35,181 bases of DNA. Source: an uncultured Fretibacterium sp. (GTDB taxonomy: Bacteria; Synergistota; Synergistia; Synergistales; Aminobacteriaceae). Location: positions 1-35,181 of the forward strand of contig CALGHA010000122.1 of the NCBI GenBank assembly GCA_937915835.1. The letters run 5' to 3'. This document shows, piece by piece, positions 25,209 to 33,377 of this stretch (position 1 is the stretch's first letter; the number at the start of each line of letters is the position of its first letter). Made by a program: the position numbers and the translations under genes. A model generated the notes under the pieces. It was not told where the DNA came from. It did no database searches and saw only the letters and a list, made by a program, of their open reading frames with translations.

Positions 25209-25796
25209 TCATGACAAGTAAACTTTTTCCCCGTCAAATTGGCCAATATTCGACCGGACAATGTTAATCTCGTGCCAGCCGTTAATAACTTTTTGATTAA
25301 TCAGGAATTTCACAAAGCCCCCTATTGGATGTTGAGCCGGAGCAAGAATAATAAATCTCAGCCAATTGTCAATTTCTTCATGAAAAATAATCTCCGTGCC
25401 GAAAAATTCGCGTGCATATTCAGAGAGGTTAAGGCCTATCCGAGCAAGATATTCTGCGTGAGTACAGAGCTTGCCGATTGCTGGTGAGTTATCATCGGGA
25501 AAAATTACGCGAGAGATTTTGAAGCCTTCAGGAAGAGAAGAGTTCATCAAGGTTTGAATGTTTGTGCTCAAGCCCTCATCGTCAAAATACATGTCAACAG
25601 GTTCATTCAGCGCGACAACTCCTGCGGGTAATTCCGGCCCGAATGAAATTTTTGCACGTGGAGAAAATCCCTGTGTCATAGCGAGCTTCAACCCGGCCCG
25701 AACGGCTGAACGCGAGAATAGCTGAGCGAGTGCGATATGAGGGACAAAACAGGCTCCCCCGCGTTTGGAATAAATAAATCTTGTTCTGATTGTCAT
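25209..25796 (-). CDS. DUF2344 (TIGR03936-type) radical SAM-linked protein
   Basis: 195 residues with the family start TRFIYSKRGGACFVPHIALAQLFSRSAVRAGL and the segment TQGFSPRAKISFGPELPAG. In other genomes this domain is fused to, or next to, a radical SAM protein and near rng, with no firm function. Here it is free-standing. Upstream lies a divergently oriented AsmA-like gene, so the usual partner is not adjacent. Start is the ATG at 25796, with a short AT-rich gap shared with the opposite promoter. Confidence 0.85.
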   Translation of the reverse strand: MTIRTRFIYSKRGGACFVPHIALAQLFSRSAVRAGLKLAMTQGFSPRAKISFGPELPAGVVALNEPVDMYFDDEGLSTNIQTLMNSSLPEGFKISRVIFPDDNSPAIGKLCTHAEYLARIGLNLSEYAREFFGTEIIFHEEIDNWLRFIILAPAQHPIGGFVKFLINQKVINGWHEINIVRSNIGQFDGEKVYLS

Positions 25797-25876
25797 AATT
25801 TATATTTATACCATAAAGCTAAACACATGCACAAAAAAAATTTATTTCATACCGTAAATTTAAGCATAAATTAGAA

Positions 25877-25882
25877 TATAAT
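25877..25882 (+). promoter_or_regulatory. Possible -10 box for the AsmA/TamB-like gene
   Basis: TATAAT 25 bases before the likely start, in the divergent 110-base gap with the DUF2344 gene. No good -35 box is visible. Confidence 0.4.
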
Positions 25883-25906
25883 ATCAACGAAATTTTTTCG
25901 GGAGAA

Positions 25907-28900
25907 GTGAATTTTATCTTGAGATTTATCGGCGCACTCATAAAATATTTTATATATCTCTGCATAATTTTAATTGCGTTGGGAGCGGCTTTATTCTGGT
26001 TTGACACAGGCTCATGGCTTGTTCACCCTGTCGCTGAACGTGCCGGGAATTTCTTTCTTGACCCAGTGAAGCTGAAAATTTCAAGTCTCAACGGCTCATT
26101 ACGAAACGGCTATACTTTTGAGGGACTGCAATTAATTTCAGGCGACGAGGATTTATTAACGGTTGATTATGCTTCTGTCAGTCCTGATTGGGATTTAGTG
26201 TTAGCCGGCTCAAAAGGAATTCCCTACATCAAAGAATTGATACTTAGGGGCATAAGCTCCGACCTCGAAAAAACTTTAGCACTCGCAAATCAATTTACTT
26301 CCCACGAAAAAAAAGAACGTAACAACGAAGACGACGAACCTTTAAGCCTCGTGATAAACCCTGCGAACATTTTAATCGAGCGTGTGAACTTCGGAACTCC
26401 ATATGCAAATCTCTCACTTGACAAGCTCACGCTAGACGATACGGGAAAATTTATGCTCGACACAAAGATAATTTCTCGCGACAACATTTTGCCTTTAGCT
26501 ATGAACGCTCGTTTGAATATCCCGACGCTTGAGATAATCTCATCAGATTTATTCATTGGCAAAAAGGGAACTGGAGCAATCTCCGGAAAAATTTCGCCGC
26601 TGAATTTGAGAGTAGATTTGACGGCATTATCGCTTGACGAGTTAATGAAGTTCGCTCCTCCTATGAATATTCAGGCTTCCGGAAGATTGGACGGTCGAGT
26701 TTTCGCGGTTCAAGACGAAGCCGGGAGGGTAAAAGCGTCTGGAGTTGTCTCAATGCCTCGTGCTAACATAATGGACGTTCCGTTGAATTTTCGCCTGCCG
26801 TTCAAGTGGGATGGAGAAAAAATTCTTGAACTCGATAACGCCTCACTCAACACAGAGTTAGCAAGTTTGAAGTTCAACGCTGAGACCAACATTAACACGC
26901 TCGCGATTAAGGCCGACGGAGAAGCGCGGAACGTTTCACTCACTGAGATTGGCCGAATGTTCGCTCCTGATTACGGGCTTAAAGGTGAGAACGGGAATTT
27001 GAGATTTGACGTTGACACGATAATTAACAGCAATAATCCTATGGAAATTCTGAGCAACACACGTGCTGACGTGAACGCAGATATTCCATCGTTGACGGCA
27101 ATGAACATGAACGTTCTGCAAAATCTTAATGCTCACGTAAAACTTTCTCCCAATGATGTACCGAAAATCTCACTTGGAGGCCGGGCATTCGGAGGAAAAT
27201 TATTCGCACGAGCTGAAACACCGCAGGATGACGACGGAAATATCAAGCCTCAAGCTGTCGTCTCAATCGTAAATCTGGATATTAACACGCTGATAAAAAC
27301 TTTCCCGGAACTGGCAAAATCCCTGAAAAGTCCATCAGGAAAACTCACAGCTACAGCGAGAATTTCGGACAAGCTCAAGACTTACGCCAAAATCACGTCG
27401 GATAAGCTCAGCCTTTCTGGTTACACGCTCAATAATCTCCAAGCCGAAATGAATTACAATCACGAGAAATCCCACGTTGACGGGAAAATCAAATCCGGAA
27501 AGTTCAGTGCAATGGGTTATAATCTGGAAAATATTCTTGCTGATGTGAACTATGACGTAAAGAAGAATTACGCTGAACTTGAAAAGTTTTCGGCCAATTT
27601 TGGAAAAGGAAAAATCACGGCTTCAGGCAATACCAATCTCAAAAATTCTGATTTCACGTTCAAGGCTGACGGTGCAAATTTGGAGCTTAAGAATATTCCA
27701 GCGGCGAAAGCTGTAACGGGAATTTACAACTTGACGGCCCGAGCTTCAGGACGATACACCGACATGAACACGATTAAGGCTGAAGCTGTCTTACATGCCA
27801 AGAATGCCGGCTATTCAGGACTTACGATAGGGAATATTGACCTGCCAATAAACTTTGCCAACAACATCGTAAATATTCCGAGTGCAAAGGCTTCACTTCC
27901 TGGCGGTTCTCTCAATTTCAAGGGGAATATCAACATCAAAAACGCGTCCAATCCCAATTTAGACATTCTCGCGTCAACACAAGGCTTAAATCTCGCGCAA
28001 GTCATGAAACAGTTCAACGTTCAGAACTCATCAATGCCGATTTCCGGACAACTTAAGGGGAATATTTACGTCAAAGGTCCACTCCAGACGGCTAATGTTA
28101 ACGCGAATTTACAGGCCTCGAACGTTAAAGCCGGAGAACTTGTGAAAATCCCTAATGCCGAACTTGAAGCCAACGGGAATATGCAAAAAGTTAATATCAA
28201 GAAGCTCAGCATGAAGATTAACAGTGCTGACGTTAAGGGTTTTGGGAGCATGAAGATTAACGCGAAAAATTTTATGAACTCAGCGATTGACTTTGACGCG
28301 GGAATTGGGGGATTAAACCTTAAGCAATTATTAGCCTCACTTAACGTTAAATATCCTGTAAGCGGAATAATCCGAGCGAGCGTGAAAGCCTCCGGAATGT
28401 TATCAAAGCCTGCAGTTGACGTAAAACTTAACCGGCCAATTACTTATAACAACAAGATAGATATTCACGACATTGCGGCAAAATTAAGGACGCTTGGGAC
28501 AAATCATTATGCGGCAAATTTGAGCGCGCGAGTTGAGAAATTCAAGCCTGAAGTTGATATTGACTTGAGAAAGCAGGGCGAGTTCTGGGCATATAAACTT
28601 GACACAAAGCCATTGGACATTAACAGCGCGATAGAAACGCAAATGCCCTCATTTTCCGGGATTGCGAAGGGATTTGCGACAGTGAGCGTTCAAGGGAACA
28701 CGAAGCCTAATTCAGCGATAAATATTTTGGCGAAATCGAAGCGAGTAAAAATTATTGACAAGATAGACATTGAGAAAATCTCACTGCCTGTTGTTGTAAA
28801 TCTTGCGAACAATAAAATTGAGATGAAGAAAGGTTCTGCGCAAGTTTCGAACGGACAAGTAAATTCTGCCTTCAACTATGACATGAGTAAATCAAAATGG

Positions 28901-29671
28901 GACGGCAAAGTAGATATTTCACACTTGAACTTTGGGAAATTGGCCGCGCCGTTTATGCCTGAAGGTGAACTAGTCGGCTCAGTTGACGCGAAAATCACCA
29001 TGAAGGGAAGCAATAACGTAATGGCCTTGAGTTTTGCTAACGGGAAATTCACAACGACGCCGGGATATTTGCACAAGATGAGCATGATTGACAAGATAAG
29101 CCCGACGAAGAGAATTAGTTTTGAGAAGATTGCGGGTTCATTTTTCTGGAACGGGACAGATTTATTCTTAAATCCTGGAACTGGAGCGACGGCCGGACCT
29201 GGTGAGCCGCTTTATCGCTATTTCACGGTTAATGGCTCAGCTGGACTTTCTGGCAAGGGCTTAAAACTTTTATTCGACGGGAGATTTGACGTGAAAGTTC
29301 TCGACCAATTTTTAGGCGCGATGAAGGGCGTATTTCAGTACGTGACTGGAAGTATTTTCCGGGATATCTTCAAGGACACTGCGGCCAGGATTGCTGGTAT
29401 TAAACGCCGGGACTTTCAGAATGTTTCATTTACGCTGGCTAATTCGTGGCAGGAGTTGAGATTGCTGAACTTGAAGATTACGAAGCCGATTGAGGACTTT
29501 TTGCCGATTGACCTTCTCAACAAGGACGAGGAGACACAGAAGACTGATACACAGTTCAAGTTTGGTGTGAAAATTCCGGTTGGCAAGGGCGAGAAAAGCG
29601 TTGAGGATGAGAGTGCTGAAGACCAGTTGAAGCAGCAATTGCTCGATAACCTGTTTAATCTCGACTGGTAA
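25907..29671 (+). CDS. Large AsmA/TamB-like envelope protein
   Basis: 1254 residues. One N-terminal membrane helix (about 8-30) is followed by a long periplasmic region of repeated beta structure, with AsmA-like stretches such as GNLRFDVDTI, GGKLFARAE, ISGQLKGNIYVKGPL and VSGIIRASVKASGML, and a C-terminal region (FLGAMKGVFQYVTGS then LANSWQELRLLNLK). Proteins of this superfamily bridge the inner and outer membranes and carry phospholipids or help insert outer-membrane proteins. The gene suggests a diderm envelope. It starts at GTG 25907; the GGGAG site is only 2 bases away, so the in-frame TTG at 25919 may be the true start. A classical TamB C-terminus is not obvious, so I leave the gene unnamed. 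Confidence 0.8.
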   Translation: MNFILRFIGALIKYFIYLCIILIALGAALFWFDTGSWLVHPVAERAGNFFLDPVKLKISSLNGSLRNGYTFEGLQLISGDEDLLTVDYASVSPDWDLVLAGSKGIPYIKELILRGISSDLEKTLALANQFTSHEKKERNNEDDEPLSLVINPANILIERVNFGTPYANLSLDKLTLDDTGKFMLDTKIISRDNILPLAMNARLNIPTLEIISSDLFIGKKGTGAISGKISPLNLRVDLTALSLDELMKFAPPMNIQASGRLDGRVFAVQDEAGRVKASGVVSMPRANIMDVPLNFRLPFKWDGEKILELDNASLNTELASLKFNAETNINTLAIKADGEARNVSLTEIGRMFAPDYGLKGENGNLRFDVDTIINSNNPMEILSNTRADVNADIPSLTAMNMNVLQNLNAHVKLSPNDVPKISLGGRAFGGKLFARAETPQDDDGNIKPQAVVSIVNLDINTLIKTFPELAKSLKSPSGKLTATARISDKLKTYAKITSDKLSLSGYTLNNLQAEMNYNHEKSHVDGKIKSGKFSAMGYNLENILADVNYDVKKNYAELEKFSANFGKGKITASGNTNLKNSDFTFKADGANLELKNIPAAKAVTGIYNLTARASGRYTDMNTIKAEAVLHAKNAGYSGLTIGNIDLPINFANNIVNIPSAKASLPGGSLNFKGNINIKNASNPNLDILASTQGLNLAQVMKQFNVQNSSMPISGQLKGNIYVKGPLQTANVNANLQASNVKAGELVKIPNAELEANGNMQKVNIKKLSMKINSADVKGFGSMKINAKNFMNSAIDFDAGIGGLNLKQLLASLNVKYPVSGIIRASVKASGMLSKPAVDVKLNRPITYNNKIDIHDIAAKLRTLGTNHYAANLSARVEKFKPEVDIDLRKQGEFWAYKLDTKPLDINSAIETQMPSFSGIAKGFATVSVQGNTKPNSAINILAKSKRVKIIDKIDIEKISLPVVVNLANNKIEMKKGSAQVSNGQVNSAFNYDMSKSKWDGKVDISHLNFGKLAAPFMPEGELVGSVDAKITMKGSNNVMALSFANGKFTTTPGYLHKMSMIDKISPTKRISFEKIAGSFFWNGTDLFLNPGTGATAGPGEPLYRYFTVNGSAGLSGKGLKLLFDGRFDVKVLDQFLGAMKGVFQYVTGSIFRDIFKDTAARIAGIKRRDFQNVSFTLANSWQELRLLNLKITKPIEDFLPIDLLNKDEETQKTDTQFKFGVKIPVGKGEKSVEDESAEDQLKQQLLDNLFNLDW

Positions 29672-29680
29672 AAAAATTTT

Positions 29681-29707
29681 CCCCCATGCTCATCATGAAC
29701 AAGGGGG
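29681..29707. terminator. Hairpin between convergent AsmA/TamB-like and ychF genes
   Basis: CCCCC (29681-29685) pairs with GGGGG (29703-29707) around a 17-base loop with a further CATG pair inside. On the minus strand it is followed by AAAA and a seven-T run, so it best serves ychF; on the plus strand the T run is weak. It probably works as a shared terminator. Confidence 0.65.
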
Positions 29708-29720
29708 ATTACTTTATTCA

Positions 29721-30818
29721 TTACACGTTAAAGCGAATTTCTATCATGTCGCCGTCTTTCACAAGATATTCCTTGCCTTCGAGCCTGAGAACTCCTTTTT
29801 CGCGGCATTGAGCAATTGAGGCGTTATTAGCGATAAAGTCATCGTAAGCGACAACTTGAGCGCGTATAAATCCTCGTGCTAAGTCAGAGTGAATTGTTCC
29901 GGCGGCGTCGACAGCGTTTGAGCCGTCTTTAAGCGTCCAAGCTCTGACCTCATCAGTTCCGGACGTGAAGAACGAGATTAACCCTAAAAGTTTATATGCT
30001 TCATGAATTAACCTGTCGCGTCCCGGTTCAGAAATTGCCAAGTCCTTCATAAATTCTTCTCTATCTTCGGGTTCAAGCTGTTCAAGTTCCATTTCAGTTG
30101 AGCCATAAACTTTTACGCATTTCAGGCCTTTATTATTCATTTCGGCTTCAAGCTCTGCGATTTCGGGAATATTTCCTGTTTGAGTGTCATCGAGATTTAA
30201 CACGACGAGTTCAGGTTTGAGAGTGAGAAACGCAAAACCTGATAACGTCCTCTTCTGTTCATCGTTAAGAGAAAATTCACGAAGGGGCTTTTCGTCGAGC
30301 AAATGAGCCTCTAACTCCTTCAACAATGAAAGCTCTGCACTCTCAGCAGGAGTTAATTTTTTCTTGGCTAATTTCTCATCAAGACGCGCTAAACGATTGC
30401 TGATAACTCCTAAATCTCGATAAATCAATTCGGCCTCGACAATTCGCCAGTCTCGTAAAGGGTTAATCGAGTTCTCAGGATGAGGCACTGACGAGTTCTT
30501 GAACACGCGTATAACGTGCAACAATGCTTCACTTTCAGCGACGAACGACAAGAAAGAATTTCCAAGTCCCGCACCTTTTCCGGCATTTTTCGAGAGACCG
30601 GCCAAGTCTACGAACTCGACATCAGCGGGTTTCTCACTTTTAGGCTTGAAAATCTCGACGAGCTTATCAAACCTTTTGTCAGGAACGCTCACTAATGCTC
30701 TATTCGGTTCAGTTTTGCCGCCTGCATAGGGTTTAACTTCGGCTCCTGCTCTGGTAATCACGTTAAACACTGTAGATTTTCCGGATAATGGCAGGCCTAC
30801 AATTCCACATTTAAGCAT
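29721..30818 (-). CDS. ychF: Redox/ribosome-associated GTPase-fold ATPase YchF
   Basis: A conserved Obg-family P-loop protein that prefers ATP. 365 residues. P-loop GLPLSGKST (8-16), the switch region VDLAGLSKNAGKGAGLGNSFL, and a C-terminal TGS domain with the family end (HSDLARGFIRAQVVAYDDFI then YLVKDGDMIEIRFNV). The usual P-loop form is GLPNVGKST, so this is a small variant. ATG at 30818 with GGAG upstream. It ends by the hairpin at 29681-29707 and lies 12 bases downstream of the L,D-transpeptidase gene. Confidence 0.95.
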   Translation of the reverse strand: MLKCGIVGLPLSGKSTVFNVITRAGAEVKPYAGGKTEPNRALVSVPDKRFDKLVEIFKPKSEKPADVEFVDLAGLSKNAGKGAGLGNSFLSFVAESEALLHVIRVFKNSSVPHPENSINPLRDWRIVEAELIYRDLGVISNRLARLDEKLAKKKLTPAESAELSLLKELEAHLLDEKPLREFSLNDEQKRTLSGFAFLTLKPELVVLNLDDTQTGNIPEIAELEAEMNNKGLKCVKVYGSTEMELEQLEPEDREEFMKDLAISEPGRDRLIHEAYKLLGLISFFTSGTDEVRAWTLKDGSNAVDAAGTIHSDLARGFIRAQVVAYDDFIANNASIAQCREKGVLRLEGKEYLVKDGDMIEIRFNV

Positions 30819-30830
30819 AATTTTTTCTCC

Positions 30831-31691
30831 TTAATTTTCGCGAATTGACACGGGCATATTTTTATAGGCAAATTGCTTTAATTCAGCGATATCGTCATTT
30901 TGCAATCTTATACAGCCTTCTGTTGCGTTAGTTCCGAGCGAGTTCGGGTCATGAGTTCCGTGAATGCCGATACCCTTCCAGCCTTTAGCGTCAAGCCTCA
31001 AGAACCACGGGCCGTAAGCTCCTTTGATTACTCCTTTGCCGTCTCTGAAATTATGCGACCAAGTTGAAGCGTTCTCAATCGATACAATTTTGAAATCTCC
31101 GGTTGGTGTACGATTATCGCCGACCCTTTGTTTATCGCCTGGATTTTTGCCGACAGCTATCGGGTAAACTTTCACGAGTTCATCACCTTTGAATAGCGAG
31201 AGCGTGTATTCTGACTTGTTAATCTGAATATGATATTTCCCGTTATTAAGCGATTTTTGGGGTGTTGCAGATTTCGGAATATTAGGAGTTTTGATTATCA
31301 TTCCCTCGTCAGAATTTCTGTCTCGTGATAAAAGTATCTCATAATCTTTATACGTCCTAGCTGCCTGTGTTGTCCCCTGTTTGTTGAGAGGAATTATTAT
31401 CTGCTGAGTTTTCGCAAAATTAACCGGCGGTGCGCTTTCAGGTTCATCAACTTCGATTAATTTTGCCGTGACAACATTATTTTCTGCTTTAGCTCCGGCT
31501 TCAGAACGCGGCATGTTGTTAATGCTTGAATAAACTCCGGCCCCGACGATTAAAGCGAGTGTCCAAAAGAAACTTTTTAGTAACGGATGCATTCTCTTCT
31601 TAACCGCCCATTTTCCGCCGCCCTTGTCAATCCAAACTGTACGGAGCGTAAATAAATCATTCAGAAATTCGCGCAAATTATTAATATTCAT
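30831..31691 (-). CDS. L,D-transpeptidase (YkuD domain)
   Basis: Cross-links peptidoglycan (3-3 links) or attaches proteins to it. 286 residues. A basic N-terminal cytosolic part leads to a membrane anchor at about 34-52 (SFFWTLALIVGAGVYSS), then a linker, then the catalytic domain with HGTHDPNSLG...EGCIR; His244 and Cys260 are the expected catalytic residues. The domain lies outside the inner membrane. It starts at ATG 31691 with AGGAG upstream and is followed by ychF after 12 bases. A link to wall precursor supply by glmM/galU elsewhere in the window is only functional. Confidence 0.92.
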   Translation of the reverse strand: MNINNLREFLNDLFTLRTVWIDKGGGKWAVKKRMHPLLKSFFWTLALIVGAGVYSSINNMPRSEAGAKAENNVVTAKLIEVDEPESAPPVNFAKTQQIIIPLNKQGTTQAARTYKDYEILLSRDRNSDEGMIIKTPNIPKSATPQKSLNNGKYHIQINKSEYTLSLFKGDELVKVYPIAVGKNPGDKQRVGDNRTPTGDFKIVSIENASTWSHNFRDGKGVIKGAYGPWFLRLDAKGWKGIGIHGTHDPNSLGTNATEGCIRLQNDDIAELKQFAYKNMPVSIREN

Positions 31692-31769
31692 GGCTGATTT
31701 TCTCCTGTTTAAGCTAAAAATTTTTCGTGTCCATCAAATATTAGCGCACGCACCGAAAAAATCAAGAAT

Positions 31770-33254
31770 TTATTTCTCGTCAGGTTCAGCACGTCTAGCT
31801 AAAAATTTCTCAATCTCACTGAGTTTTGCACGTTCACCGAACAATAATAAAGTGTCGTCGCGTTCTAAGACAGTTCCGCCCTTAGGTATCAAGAATTTAT
31901 TTCCCCTGTTAATCAGCAAAATTGTAACGCCTTCAGGAAATCCCAGCTCACTAACTCTATGACCGATTATTGCCGCGTCAGGTAATAAATATACTTCTCG
32001 TGTTTCTTCAGTTCCTGAGCCTGGAGTGATGTCGAATGCGAGCGTCCACGTCTTAGCTTCTCGAACTTCCGCATCAAGTCCGAGTAATTTTGCGGCTTTA
32101 GCTAAAGTTTTTCCCTGTATCATTACGGAAGTCAGCACGACGAAGAATATCACGTTGAACATGTATTTTGCTTGCGGGTGTCCTTCGGTCAACGGGTAAG
32201 TCGCAAGAATAATCGGCACGGCTCCGCGTAATCCTGTCCAGCTCACGAATAATTTTTCACGGAAATTAAATTGGCTAAAATTCGTACAGATAAATACGGC
32301 AATCGGCCGGGCTATGAACATAAGGCAAAAAGAAATTACCATTCCGACGGTTATAATCGAAGTGTTAATAATTTCGCTGGGAGTTACGAGCAATCCCAAG
32401 ACTAGGAACATTACGATTTGCATTAACCAAGCAAAGCCCTCATGAAAGCGTTGAAGACTGTATTTATAGAGAAAATCTCCTCCGCCCATGACTATACCGC
32501 AAACGTAGACAGCAAGATAACCATTGCCGTAAACAGTCTCAGTAAGTCCGAAAGTTGCCATAACGATTGAAATTCCCCAGACCGGATAAAGCGCTTCGTT
32601 GGAAACCCGCAATCTCTGTATCAAATTACAAGCTAATCTTCCCATTATGAAACCCATTGCTCCGCCGGCCGCCATTTGAACGACAAATTTTATCGCTAAT
32701 TCCGTAACTGGAACGTCAGGTGTCTTTAACCAGGTTATAGCCGTAATCGTTAAGAATACTGCCATCGGGTCATTGCTTCCGCTTTCAAACTCTAACAACG
32801 GCTTCAAATCTCCTTTAACGCCGACTTTCTGAGTTCGCAATATCGAGAAGACTGCGGCGGCATCAGTTGATGAGATTATTGAACCGAGTAAGAACGCGTC
32901 TTTATAGTCAAATTGCGGGAGCATAGCTAACGGAATGGCCATTGCTACAGCCGTCAAGAAAACTCCCAGCGTCGAGAGAACTACACCTTGAGTGATAATT
33001 GGCCTAATATCGCTCCACTTAGTCTGAAAGCCTCCCGAAAAAAGTATGAAGGCCAATGCAAACGTACCGACTTGATTAGCCGCATTAGCGTCAGAAAAGT
33101 TCAAGCCTCCGGGACCGTCAACTCCTGCTAACATTCCAATTCCTAAGAATAAAATCAACGCAGGGACTTTAATTTTCTCGGATAATGCTCCTGCTACAAG
33201 GCTCATGAAGAATAATAATCCGGCAACAAGAAAGGGATTAATAAATTGCAGCAA
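31770..33254 (-). CDS. K+/H+ antiporter of the NhaP2 type with C-terminal RCK_C domain
   Basis: A cation:proton antiporter of the CPA1 family. 494 residues. About 12 membrane segments fill residues 5-390, with the transport motifs ISSTDAAAVFSIL and ESGSNDPMAV. Residues about 410-490 form a TrkA-C/RCK_C domain (LPDAAIIGHRVSELGFPEGVTILLINRGNKFLIPKG), the module that binds c-di-AMP in several potassium transporters. A TTG start at 33254 is preceded by AAAGGAGG at 8-base spacing, a strong site. A terminator of the upstream surface-protein gene separates the two. Potassium is the likely ion, given the NhaP2-like layout, but this is not proven. Confidence 0.92.
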   Translation of the reverse strand: MLQFINPFLVAGLLFFMSLVAGALSEKIKVPALILFLGIGMLAGVDGPGGLNFSDANAANQVGTFALAFILFSGGFQTKWSDIRPIITQGVVLSTLGVFLTAVAMAIPLAMLPQFDYKDAFLLGSIISSTDAAAVFSILRTQKVGVKGDLKPLLEFESGSNDPMAVFLTITAITWLKTPDVPVTELAIKFVVQMAAGGAMGFIMGRLACNLIQRLRVSNEALYPVWGISIVMATFGLTETVYGNGYLAVYVCGIVMGGGDFLYKYSLQRFHEGFAWLMQIVMFLVLGLLVTPSEIINTSIITVGMVISFCLMFIARPIAVFICTNFSQFNFREKLFVSWTGLRGAVPIILATYPLTEGHPQAKYMFNVIFFVVLTSVMIQGKTLAKAAKLLGLDAEVREAKTWTLAFDITPGSGTEETREVYLLPDAAIIGHRVSELGFPEGVTILLINRGNKFLIPKGGTVLERDDTLLLFGERAKLSEIEKFLARRAEPDEK

Positions 33255-33311
33255 AGTTATATTACCTCCTTTTGAATTATGAAGAATGAAAGTTTTTGTG
33301 AATTATACAGG

Positions 33312-33350
33312 AAAAAAAAGAAGCTCCCCTGAAAAATTATCAGAGAAGCT
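33312..33350 (-). terminator. Rho-independent terminator after the Synergist-CTERM gene
   Basis: On the minus strand AGCTTCTCTG pairs over 10 bp with CAGGGGAGCT (G-U pairs included), with an AT-rich 9-base loop, then TC and eight T. It lies 28 bases after the stop at 33378 and before the antiporter gene. Confidence 0.9.
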
Positions 33351-33377
33351 CAATGTGTATAAATTTGAAAGAGTGCT

